Source: Fodinibacter sp963811825
GTDB taxonomy: Bacteria; Actinomycetota; Actinomycetes; Actinomycetales; Dermatophilaceae
DNA: 64,000 nt
Direction of reading: 5' to 3'
Assembly (NCBI GenBank): GCA_963811825.1
Contig: CAWESS010000037.1
Span: forward strand, 67,605-131,604
The notes beneath the pieces were generated by a model, which saw only the letters and a program-made list of their open reading frames with translations, ran no database searches and was not told the origin of the DNA. Positions 52,957 through 60,152 of the stretch are shown here, piece by piece (position 1 is the first letter of the stretch; every line of letters begins with the position of its first letter). The translations under genes were made by a program, and so were the position numbers.

Positions 52957-54111
52957 ATGACCCACGCGAAACGGCGACTGCGCCGTGTGCTCGCGCAGGT
53001 CCCCGGCCTGCTGGCCCTGGCCCGGCTCGTGGTGGCCATGGTTCGCATCAGCATGCGCTACCGCGTCACCGGGCTGGCCTCGGAGGCGGGCTTCTTCGCG
53101 ATGCTCTCCCTCCCACCCCTCATCCTCGGGCTCGTGGGTGGGCTCGCCTACGTCGCGAACGCCATCGGCCCCGTGAGGGTCGAGGCCGTGATCGAGGCGA
53201 TCAACGACTACGCCTCGGAGTTCCTCACCGCCGACGTCATCAAGGACACGCTGCTGCCGACGATCCAGGACGTGGCCAGCGGCCCGCGGTTCGACCTCCT
53301 GTCCCTGGGTTTCCTGCTCTCCCTGTGGTCGGGGTCTCGTGCCCTCAACGTCTTCGTCGACACCATCTCGATCATGTACGGCCAGTCCGGGGTGCGCGGC
53401 ATCGTCCGGACCCGCGCGCTGTCCTTCTCGCTGTACATCCTCGCGCTCGCCCTGGGCGTCGTGACCATCCCGCTCGTGCTCCTCGGGCCGAGCCTGCTCG
53501 GCGAGATCCTGCCCCAGGGATGGTCCTGGCTGATCGTCCTGTACTGGCCGCTGGTCACGTTGCTGACCGTCGGCGGGCTCACCAGCCTCTACCACATCTC
53601 GACCCCGAGACGGTCGCCGTGGCTGCGTGACGCCCCCGGCGCCGTGGTGACCATGGTGCTGTGGATCGTCGCCTCCTTCGTCGTGCGCGGGACGATCGCC
53701 GCGTCGCTCGGCGGCACGTCGATCTACGGCCCGCTGTCGGCCCCGATCGTGCTGCTCATCTGGCTCTACGCGCTGGCCATCTCCGTGCTCATCGGCGCTG
53801 CCGCCAACGCCGCGATCCGCGAGCTGTGGCCCGCGGAGGAGGACCGCAGCCTGCACGAGCGCCTGGGGGCCTGGGTCGGCGGCCAGTGGCAGCGCCGGGG
53901 TGACCTGCGGCCCCGACCCGCCGGGTGGGACGACCCGTTCGACGGCTACGGCCCCGGGCTGGTGCGGGACGAGGACGACCTGGGGCTGTCCGGCCTGCGG
54001 GAGGCTGCTCGGGGTCCGCTGACCCCCCTGTCGCGGGCCCGCCGGCGCGGTGGGGAGGATGCCGTGCCCGATGTGGTCAGCGCCGGCCACCGGGGCGACG
54101 GCGAGCACTGA
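52957..54111 (+). CDS. YihY/virulence factor BrkB family membrane protein
   Basis: The 384-residue protein has six hydrophobic helices (about residues 40-290) in the YihY/BrkB pattern: GLASEAGFFAMLSLPPLILG, LGFLLSLWSGSRALNVFVDTI, PLVTLLTVGGLTSLYHIST and LLIWLYALAISVLIGAAANA. The last 100 residues are charged and probably cytoplasmic. The old annotation as RNase BN is not supported by current knowledge, and the function is unknown. ATG 52957 lies 28 bases from the AidB-like start. Confidence 0.92.
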   Translation: MTHAKRRLRRVLAQVPGLLALARLVVAMVRISMRYRVTGLASEAGFFAMLSLPPLILGLVGGLAYVANAIGPVRVEAVIEAINDYASEFLTADVIKDTLLPTIQDVASGPRFDLLSLGFLLSLWSGSRALNVFVDTISIMYGQSGVRGIVRTRALSFSLYILALALGVVTIPLVLLGPSLLGEILPQGWSWLIVLYWPLVTLLTVGGLTSLYHISTPRRSPWLRDAPGAVVTMVLWIVASFVVRGTIAASLGGTSIYGPLSAPIVLLIWLYALAISVLIGAAANAAIRELWPAEEDRSLHERLGAWVGGQWQRRGDLRPRPAGWDDPFDGYGPGLVRDEDDLGLSGLREAARGPLTPLSRARRRGGEDAVPDVVSAGHRGDGEH

Positions 54112-54217
54112 TCGCCGTGGCGGGCCCGGTGGCGGCAGCCGGTTTGGCGAACGTCGTGCCTGTCGGATAATGTCTGCGAGCACGCCAAGCGCGGTTCGAT
54201 GAGCCACGCAGACGCGC

Positions 54218-54290
54218 GCGGATGTAGCTCAGTTGGTAGAGCGCAACCTTGCCAAGGTTGAGGTCGCCGGTTCGAACCCGGTCATCCGCT
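54218..54290 (+). tRNA. tRNA-Gly(GCC)
   Basis: A full cloverleaf of 73 bases: acceptor GCGGATG with CATCCGC, D-arm TAGCTCAGTTGGTAGAGC, anticodon stem CAACC/GGTTG around TTGCCAA (anticodon GCC), T-arm GGTTCGAACCC and discriminator T. CCA is not encoded. Confidence 0.97.
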
Positions 54291-54313
54291 CGAGGGTTAG
54301 CCGCCCCGAACAT

Positions 54314-54384
54314 GGTGGAGTGGCCGAGAGGCGAGGCAGCGGCCTGCAAAGCCGCGTACACGGGTTCAAATCCCGTCTCCACCT
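54314..54384 (+). tRNA. tRNA-Cys(GCA)
   Basis: A 71-base cloverleaf: acceptor GGTGGAG with CTCCACC, anticodon stem GCGGC/GCCGC around CTGCAAA (anticodon GCA), T-arm GGGTTCAAATCCC and discriminator T. It lies 23 bases after tRNA-Gly. Confidence 0.97.
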
Positions 54385-54449
54385 CGAGTAGTACCCGTAC
54401 AGCAGCACCGCACGAAACAGCAGCACCACACGAAGACAGCAGCACCCAC

Positions 54450-54523
54450 GGACGCGTAGCGCAGATGGTTAGCGCACCACCTTGACACGGTGGGGGTCGG
54501 AGGTTCGAGTCCTCTCGCGTCCA
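54450..54523 (+). tRNA. tRNA-Val(GAC)
   Basis: A 74-base cloverleaf: acceptor GGACGCG with CGCGTCC, anticodon stem CCACC/GGTGG around TTGACAC (anticodon GAC), T-arm AGGTTCGAGTCCT and discriminator A. The 65-base spacer from tRNA-Cys contains repeats of CAGCACC/CACGAAACAG-like sequence. Confidence 0.97.
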
Positions 54524-54537
54524 CGCAACGACGTAGA

Positions 54538-54559
54538 GCCCGCCGGAGACCCGGCGGGC
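54538..54559. terminator. Terminator of the tRNA cluster
   Basis: GCCCGCCGG and CCGGCGGGC form a perfect 9-bp stem with a 4-base loop, followed by TTCGTC. It separates the tRNAs from the converging gene ending at 54576. Confidence 0.85.
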
Positions 54560-54575
54560 TTCGTCATGTCCCGGG

Positions 54576-55187
54576 CTACGGCATCATCGCCGTGGCGAAC
54601 CACGGGTGGTGCAGGTCGAGGAAGCGCAGGTCCTGCACCTGCTCCATCTCACGGTTGAACGGCTCTGCCAGCTCGTCCGGCATCGGCATCGCCTCGCCCG
54701 CGCGGGCCTCGGCCTCGCTGCGGAACGCCATCGTCTCGGTGAACCAGCCGTCGGCGTCGATGGCGATGGTGCCGCCGATGATCTCCGGGCGTGCCGCCTG
54801 GAGCGCGTCCATGGGCTGCGACATGAACATCCGGAACCGCTGCGGGTCCGCGAGCCTGCCCTGGATCACCTGGACGAAACCGGCGTCGTCCGAACCGCCG
54901 TCGAGCATCATGATCGCGTCGTCGCAGTCGTGGAAGGTGACGTCGCCCTCGAAGCAGCGGCTCGCGGCATCCCACCACATCCCCTGCTCGGGTCGCAGCG
55001 AGTTGCGGGCCGCGGCCTCGCGCGACTCGAACCGGACGACGCCCACGAACTGTCCGTCCTCCGTCATGCCGTACGTGCCGCCGAGCCAGCCCAGCGCACC
55101 GGGCGAGAGGTCCTCGCGCCACCTGTCGAGGTGGCCACGCAGGCCTGCCTCGTCCGAACACCTTCCCTGGATGACCTGAATGAACAT
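54576..55187 (-). CDS. Hypothetical protein with two ABM-like (dimeric alpha-beta barrel) repeats
   Basis: The 203-residue protein consists of two similar halves: MFIQVIQGRCSDEAGLRGHL and GFVQVIQGRLADPQRFRMFM both begin with F-x-Q-V-I-Q-G-R, followed by LGGTYGMTEDGQFVGVVRF and IGGTIAIDADGWFTETMAF. This is a tandem antibiotic-biosynthesis-monooxygenase-like barrel. No catalytic residues are recognisable and it has no exported signal. GGAGG six bases upstream supports ATG 55187. Its promoter carries the shared upstream element (55274-55286). Confidence 0.8.
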   Translation of the reverse strand: MFIQVIQGRCSDEAGLRGHLDRWREDLSPGALGWLGGTYGMTEDGQFVGVVRFESREAAARNSLRPEQGMWWDAASRCFEGDVTFHDCDDAIMMLDGGSDDAGFVQVIQGRLADPQRFRMFMSQPMDALQAARPEIIGGTIAIDADGWFTETMAFRSEAEARAGEAMPMPDELAEPFNREMEQVQDLRFLDLHHPWFATAMMP

Positions 55188-55242
55188 CGCCAACCTCCGA
55201 TCCTTCCCGAACCCGCTTCACCGTGAAGTGGTCCAGCCATCG

Positions 55243-55286
55243 ACGGTACGCCCGGGCGGCGCGCCTGTCAGTAGCCCGAAATGACC
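55243..55286 (-). promoter_or_regulatory. Promoter of the ABM-like gene with shared upstream element
   Basis: On the minus strand GGTCATTTCGGGC (55286-55274) is followed by -35 CTGACA (55271-55266), a 17-bp spacer and -10 TACCGT (55248-55243). Element, spacing and -10 equal those at 62595-62638. Confidence 0.65.
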
Positions 55287-55405
55287 GCCCGCTCCGGGGG
55301 CGAGTGACCGACCAGACAGCCCTCGCACCCCGCCGGCCCGCGCCTGCGGACGTACGGTGGAGGTGGCCCCTGAGGGCCTCTCCTCCGGGCCACGAGAGGA
55401 CAGCA

Positions 55406-55918
55406 ATGGCACGCGCACTGGTCGTCTACGAGTCGATGTTCGGCAACTCCGCGAAGGTGGCCCGCGCGGTCGCGGACGGCGTCGCCGAGGTGATGCCGGT
55501 CAAGCTCATCGAGGTGACCTCCGCACCCACGGACCTCGAGGGCGTCGACCTCGTCGTCGCTGGTGGCCCGACGCACGCCTTCTCCATGAGCCGGGAGACC
55601 ACGCGGCGCGACGCCCGCATGCAGGGCGCCCACGATGGCTCGGTGGAGACCGGGATGCGCGAGTGGCTCTCGAGCCTGCCGGACGAGCACGGTCGGTGGT
55701 TCGCGGCGTTCGACACGAGGGTGACCAAGGTGCGACGCCTGCCCGGGTCTGCGGCCCACAGTGCCGCTCGGGCGGGTCGGCGGCACGGGTTCACGCAGGC
55801 CATCGCCCCGCAGAGCTTCTACGTGCTCGACGTCGAGGGACCGCTGGCCGAGGGTGAGCTCGAGCGGGCTCACGAATGGGGCGCGGCCGTGGCCGGCTCG
55901 GTCCCCGCCACCGTCTGA
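55406..55918 (+). CDS. Flavodoxin family protein
   Basis: The 170-residue protein begins ARALVVYESMFGNSAKVARAV, the FMN phosphate loop of flavodoxins (S-M-F-G-N-S), and has DLVVAGGPTHAFSMSRETTR as second FMN loop. The C-terminal half is short and Arg-rich (KVRRLPGSAAHSAARAGRRHG). Related actinobacterial proteins are annotated as flavodoxin or NAD(P)H-dependent oxidoreductase; the partner is unknown. GAGAGGA before ATG 55406 supports the start. Confidence 0.85.
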   Translation: MARALVVYESMFGNSAKVARAVADGVAEVMPVKLIEVTSAPTDLEGVDLVVAGGPTHAFSMSRETTRRDARMQGAHDGSVETGMREWLSSLPDEHGRWFAAFDTRVTKVRRLPGSAAHSAARAGRRHGFTQAIAPQSFYVLDVEGPLAEGELERAHEWGAAVAGSVPATV

Positions 55919-55971
55919 ACCCGACCTCGGCTAGCCTCGGCCCTGCCCCGGACCGCGCTGGAGGAGTGCCG

Positions 55972-56613
55972 ATGCTTGACTGCCGACCTGCTCTCGACGA
56001 CCTCGTCGAGCGGGCTCTCGCCCTGCGCAGGGACAAGGTTCGGGTGGTGCTCATCGGTGTGGTGGGTGAGCCCGGGGGCGGGAAGTCCACGCTTGCGGCA
56101 TCCGTCGTCGAGGGACTGCAGGCGCGAGGCTGCCGGGCCGTGCTGGTGCCCATGGACGGTTTCCACCTCGCCAACGTCGCCCTGGCGTCACTCGGCCTCG
56201 CGAAGCGCAAGGGGGCGATCGAGACCTTCGACGGCGCCGGCTTCGCGGCGTTGCTCACCCGGCTGCGTGCCCAGGGACCGGACATCGTGTGGGCGCCGAC
56301 GTACGACCGTTCGGTCGAGGAGTCGGTCGCCGGGGCGATCGGGGTGCCGGCGGGCACCGAGGTCGTCGTCACCGAGGGCAACTACCTCCTCGTCGACGAC
56401 GAGCCGTGGTCGCAGGTGGGTGGGCTGCTCGACGAGGTGTGGGCCGTCCGGACGGACCCCCTGGTGCGCACCGAGCGACTGCAGGCCCGGCACGTGGAGT
56501 TCGGGAAGCACCCCGAGCAGGCCCGGGCCTGGGTGTCCGCCGTCGACGAGCCCAATGCTGCCCTCATCCGCGAGACCCTCCACCGGGCCGACCTCGACGT
56601 CCTCCTCGGGTAG
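55972..56613 (+). CDS. Nucleoside/nucleotide kinase family protein (uridine kinase-like P-loop)
   Basis: The 213-residue kinase has Walker A LIGVVGEPGGGKSTLAASVV, the substrate segment VPMDGFHLANVALASLGLAKRKG and VVTEGNYLLVDDEPW, all typical of the PRK/uridine-kinase/fructose-kinase-like group (FrcK, YfdG). The D-G-F-H motif binds the substrate phosphate acceptor. The exact substrate is open. GGAGGAG five bases upstream supports ATG 55972. It precedes pabB by 21 bases. Confidence 0.88.
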   Translation: MLDCRPALDDLVERALALRRDKVRVVLIGVVGEPGGGKSTLAASVVEGLQARGCRAVLVPMDGFHLANVALASLGLAKRKGAIETFDGAGFAALLTRLRAQGPDIVWAPTYDRSVEESVAGAIGVPAGTEVVVTEGNYLLVDDEPWSQVGGLLDEVWAVRTDPLVRTERLQARHVEFGKHPEQARAWVSAVDEPNAALIRETLHRADLDVLLG

Positions 56614-56634
56614 CGCCACCCTCCAGCGCATACG

Positions 56635-57672
56635 ATGCGGGGCGTGTCGGAGGCGAGGTTCGGGTCGCTCGTGGCCCGCGGTGTGAGCGCCGTCAGCCAC
56701 GACGCCGACGACCTCACGAGCGGCTTCTGGGTCGTCGTCATCACCTTCGAGGGGCACCTGACCGCGGTGCGCATGGACGAGGTCCTGCGCATCGGCGAGC
56801 GATCAGCGGATGCCGTGGCGTGGCCGCCGCTGCCGGGTGCGTGGCGCACCAGCCTGGACCGCACGGCATACGTCGAGGGGGTCGCCGAGATCCGTCGGCG
56901 CATCGAGGCCGGCACGGTCTACCAGGTGAACCTGTGCCGGGTGATGGAGCACGACCTCGACGAGGGCGCCCGGGTCGGTGCGCTCGGCCTGCGCCTCGCG
57001 GAGGGGAACCCGGCGCCGTACGCCGCGACGATCGACCTGCCGGAGGCCGGGCTCGAGGTGGCGTGTGCCTCGCCCGAGGCCTACCTCGTGCGTCACGGCG
57101 ACCGGGTCACCTCGCGTCCCATCAAGGGGACCGCGCCCACGGCCGACCAGCTGTTGCCCAAGGACTACTCCGAGAACGTCATGATCGTCGACCTCGTGCG
57201 GCACGACCTGGGCCACGTGAGCCTCCCCGGCACGGTCGAGGTCGACCACCTGTGCCGGGTCGAGGAACACCCGGGACTGGTCCACCTCGTCTCCGACGTC
57301 TCCGGACGGCTGCGGCCCGGCACGACGTGGCGCGACCTGCTCGACGCGAGCTTCCCGCCCGGGTCGGTGAGCGGCGCGCCCAAGCACACGGCGCTGCTCG
57401 CGATCGCCGACCTCGAGCCGGTGCCGCGCGGGCCGTACTGCGGAGCGGTGGGGTGGATCGACGCCGACCGCGGCGAGGCCGAGCTGGCGGTCGGCATCCG
57501 CACGTTCTGGGCCACGCGCGACTCGGAGGGGCGGCGGGTGCTGCGTTTCGGCACCGGCGCCGGCATCACCTGGGACAGCGACGCGCAGGGGGAGTGGGCC
57601 GAGACCGAGCTGAAGGCGGCGCGTCTGGTCGCCCTCGCCGCAGGGGAGTCACCTCCTCGTGCAAAGGTGTGA
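56635..57672 (+). CDS. pabB: Aminodeoxychorismate synthase component I
   Basis: PabB aminates chorismate for folate synthesis. The 345-residue product is shorter than full-length enzymes (about 450) because the N-terminal part before residue 80 is reduced. The chorismate-binding core is complete: EAGTVYQVNLCRVMEH, RPIKGTAPTADQLL, ENVMIVDLVRHDLGHVSLPG, FPPGSVSGAPKHTALLAI and RGPYCGAVGWID. The glutaminase PabA is not in this window. ATG 56635 and GTG 56644 are both in frame. It is followed by pabC after three bases. Confidence 0.93.
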   Translation: MRGVSEARFGSLVARGVSAVSHDADDLTSGFWVVVITFEGHLTAVRMDEVLRIGERSADAVAWPPLPGAWRTSLDRTAYVEGVAEIRRRIEAGTVYQVNLCRVMEHDLDEGARVGALGLRLAEGNPAPYAATIDLPEAGLEVACASPEAYLVRHGDRVTSRPIKGTAPTADQLLPKDYSENVMIVDLVRHDLGHVSLPGTVEVDHLCRVEEHPGLVHLVSDVSGRLRPGTTWRDLLDASFPPGSVSGAPKHTALLAIADLEPVPRGPYCGAVGWIDADRGEAELAVGIRTFWATRDSEGRRVLRFGTGAGITWDSDAQGEWAETELKAARLVALAAGESPPRAKV

Positions 57673-57675
57673 CGC

Positions 57676-58518
57676 ATGACTGACATCAGGGTTTGGGTCG
57701 ACGGGGTGCTCGTCGACGCCGACACTCCCGCGGTGAGCGCGGTGGACCACGGGGTGACCGTGGGGGACGGTGCGTTCGAGACCGCCAAGATCGATGCCGG
57801 CGTGCCGTTCGCCGTCACCCGTCACCTGCGACGCCTGGACCGCACGATGGCCGGGCTGGGGTTGCCGCCGGCTGACCACGGGCGGATCCGCGACGGCATC
57901 CGGGCTGTTCTCGATGGTGACCCGATCGACTTCGGGCGGCTGCGCTGGACCGTCACCGGGGGCCGGGGGCCGCTCGGGTCCGACCGGCACGACTCCGACC
58001 TCACGCACATCGTGACGGCCGTGCCGCACGCCCGCCCGGAAGCGCAGGGCCGCGTCGTCACGGTGCCCTGGGTGCGCAACGAGCGAGCCGCGACCGCCGG
58101 GCTGAAGACGACGTCGTACGCCGACAACGTCATCGCCCTCGCCCACGCCAAGGAGCGTGGGGCCGTGGAGGCGATCTTCGCCAACACGCGCGGTGAGCTG
58201 TGCGAGGCGACGGGGAGCAACGTCTTCGTCGTGCTCGACGGGGTGGTGCACACCCCGCCGCTCGACAGCGGCTGCCTGGCGGGCATCACGCGCGAGCTCG
58301 TGCTCGAGTGGTGTCGGGAGGACGGGATCGAGATGGTCGAGGAGGCGCTCCCGCTCGACGTGCTGACCCGGGCCGACGAGGTGTTCCTCACGTCGTCGAT
58401 CAAGGACGTCTTCCCGGTGTCCGCGGTCGACGACCGGGTGTTCGCTTCACCGGGGCCCGTCACGACGCGCGCGCGCGAGGTGTGGGCCCGGTACTCGACG
58501 CAGGGGATCGACCCGTGA
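57676..58518 (+). CDS. pabC: Aminodeoxychorismate lyase (fold-type IV PLP enzyme)
   Basis: PabC releases p-aminobenzoate and pyruvate. The 280-residue protein has the fold-IV signatures GVTVGDGAFETAKI at the N-terminus, GLKTTSYADNVIAL (catalytic Lys in L-K-T-T-S-Y) and FANTRGELCEATGSNVFVV. Branched-chain and D-amino-acid transaminases share the fold, but the position directly after pabB supports lyase activity. Its stop overlaps the GTG of the next gene (GTGA). Confidence 0.92.
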   Translation: MTDIRVWVDGVLVDADTPAVSAVDHGVTVGDGAFETAKIDAGVPFAVTRHLRRLDRTMAGLGLPPADHGRIRDGIRAVLDGDPIDFGRLRWTVTGGRGPLGSDRHDSDLTHIVTAVPHARPEAQGRVVTVPWVRNERAATAGLKTTSYADNVIALAHAKERGAVEAIFANTRGELCEATGSNVFVVLDGVVHTPPLDSGCLAGITRELVLEWCREDGIEMVEEALPLDVLTRADEVFLTSSIKDVFPVSAVDDRVFASPGPVTTRAREVWARYSTQGIDP

Positions 58519-59051
58519 CGCCTGAGGAGCGCCGGCACGTCCTGCGCAGTGCGGACGACCAGGACGACTGGGCCTGGCGTCGGAAGATCAGGGCCAACCC
58601 GACGACGCGGCGGGTCTACCGGGGTGTGGTCTTCGTCGTCGGGCTCGTGCTCCTGCTCGGTGGGCTCGCGCTGGTGCCCCTGCCGGGGCCGGGGTGGCTC
58701 ATCGTCATCGCGGGTATCGCGATCTGGTCCTCGGAGTTCGAGAAGGCGGCGCGGCTGCTCGACTTCGTCAAGGGCAAGGTGCGGGCCTGGGAGAGGTGGC
58801 TGCGGCCTCAGCCACTGTGGGTCAAGGGTGTGGTCGGGCTGGCCACGGCCGTGTTCGTCGGGTGCGTGCTGTGGGGGCTCATGTCCGTGACGGGTGTCCC
58901 CGGGATCGTGCCGGACGCCATGGCCACCTGGCTGGAGGGCACACTGCCGGGGCTTGTGGGCGCGCTGGCCGGCCGAGGCCGGGCTCGATTTCCGCCCGGC
59001 GCGTCGGCCCGTATATCCTCGGGCACGCCGTCACGGCATCCGGATGTGTAG
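58515..59051 (+). CDS. TIGR02611-type small membrane protein
   Basis: GTG 58515 overlaps the pabC stop. The 178-residue product has two or three membrane helices and the family's P-x-P-G-P-G-W motif (LALVPLPGPGWLIVIAGIAIWSSEF, here split: VPLPGPGWLI then AGIAIWSSEFE) followed by a basic helix and a third helix (VVGLATAVFVGCVLWG). The last 30 residues are Arg/Pro/Ser-rich and unlike the family, and the stop lies inside tRNA-Val, overlapping it by 10 bases; a missed frameshift near 58970 is possible. Function unknown. Confidence 0.82.
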   Translation: MTPEERRHVLRSADDQDDWAWRRKIRANPTTRRVYRGVVFVVGLVLLLGGLALVPLPGPGWLIVIAGIAIWSSEFEKAARLLDFVKGKVRAWERWLRPQPLWVKGVVGLATAVFVGCVLWGLMSVTGVPGIVPDAMATWLEGTLPGLVGALAGRGRARFPPGASARISSGTPSRHPDV

Positions 59052-59115
59052 CTCAGTTGGTTAGAGCGTTCGCTTCACACGCGAGAGGCCGGGGGTTCGA
59101 GTCCCTCCACATCCA
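59042..59115 (+). tRNA. tRNA-Val(CAC)
   Basis: A 74-base cloverleaf: acceptor GGATGTG with CACATCC, D-arm TAGCTCAGTTGGTTAGAGC, anticodon loop TTCACAC (anticodon CAC), T-arm GGGTTCGAGTCCC and discriminator A. TATCCT near 59010 could be its -10. Confidence 0.97.
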
Positions 59116-59123
59116 CCAACACA

Positions 59124-59163
59124 CACGGCCCCTGAACTGCGGAAACGCGGCTCAGGGGCCGTG
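59124..59163 (+). terminator. Terminator after tRNA-Val
   Basis: CACGGCCCCTGA (59124-59135) and TCAGGGGCCGTG (59152-59163) form a perfect 12-bp stem nine bases after the tRNA. Confidence 0.85.
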
Positions 59164-59357
59164 TCGCTCGTCCGGCGTGTCGGATACGTGTCGGATCGGT
59201 GGCAGTTCTTGGCCCCAAATCGGACCCGCCGTGCCGGTTCGAGAGCGGCGACGCCTCGCGCGACGTGGGGTCGATCCGAACTGCTCAGCCGACACTGTCG
59301 GGCGCTGTTCGCCTGATCCGCAGACCCAACTCCCGGGGTGTCGGCGCCGTAGACCGT

Positions 59358-60152
59358 TCAGGTCAGGATGGCGAGGACGGCGAGTGCGAGGAGCAGTGAG
59401 TCGATGCGGTCGAGCAGCCCACCTTGTCCTGCCAGCCATGTGCCGGAGTCCTTGGACTGGACGCCGCGCTTGATCATTGACTCGAGCAGGTCTCCCAGTG
59501 GTGCTCCGACGGCGACGGCGGCGACCATCGGCCATGTCATCGCGGACAGGGCCGCGAGTATCCCCAACCCGGCGACCGACCCGGCTAGTGTTCCGCTCCA
59601 GCGCTTTCCCGGTGACAGTGGCGAAAGGCGCGGTCCGCCCAGTCGGGGGCCGGCAAAGTAGGCGACGATGTCGCTGACGGAGACCGCGACGAACAGCACG
59701 AACGCGCTCGTTGCCAGTGGTACCAGCGCGGCGAGCAGGCTCAGCCAGCACAGCCCCAGGACGCCCGTGGTGAGGCGCCTCAGGCCGTTGGTGGCGTCGC
59801 CGGTAAGCAGTGGCACTGCAGCGACCGCCAGCAGCGCGATGCCCAGCACGCGCAGCAGCTGTTCCGGCGCCAACCATGCCGCCAGGACCATGGCTGTGAT
59901 CCCCACAACCAGGACCACACGGTCCGGCCAGTGCAGCTGCATCAGGGCGCCGAACTCCACCGCGGCGATGCTCCCGACCACGATGGCGAGGGCGGCAGTC
60001 CCGGGGGAGCCGACCCAGAACGCGGCGGTGACCAAGGGCACCCCGACGGCCCAGGCGCACCAGCGGATCATCAAGTCGCGCCGTCGTGACATCGCGGCAG
60101 CGACGCCGCCCAGTGCCAGGGCTCCAGCCAGCCAAGGCGCTATGGACCTCAT
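59358..60152 (-). CDS. CDP-diglyceride synthase (CdsA)-like membrane protein
   Basis: The 264-residue protein has seven or eight membrane helices and ends with the cytidylyltransferase signature: LLESMIKRGVQSKDSG followed by GQGGLLDRIDSLL. The usual H-G-G of that signature is Q-G-G here. Such enzymes activate phosphatidate, or related lipid phosphates, with CTP. ATG 60152 overlaps the stop of the GNAT-aminotransferase gene (ATGA), so the two are probably co-translated. The coupling and the H-to-Q change suggest a special lipid pathway; the housekeeping cdsA would normally sit near tsf/frr. Confidence 0.85.
   Translation of the reverse strand: MRSIAPWLAGALALGGVAAAMSRRRDLMIRWCAWAVGVPLVTAAFWVGSPGTAALAIVVGSIAAVEFGALMQLHWPDRVVLVVGITAMVLAAWLAPEQLLRVLGIALLAVAAVPLLTGDATNGLRRLTTGVLGLCWLSLLAALVPLATSAFVLFVAVSVSDIVAYFAGPRLGGPRLSPLSPGKRWSGTLAGSVAGLGILAALSAMTWPMVAAVAVGAPLGDLLESMIKRGVQSKDSGTWLAGQGGLLDRIDSLLLALAVLAILT

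Noticed and set aside
59042..59260. Attachment site duplication of the tRNA-Val 3' end
   Set aside because: The nearby GGTTCGAGAGCGG (about 59236) shares only seven or eight bases with the T-arm, and no integrase is present.
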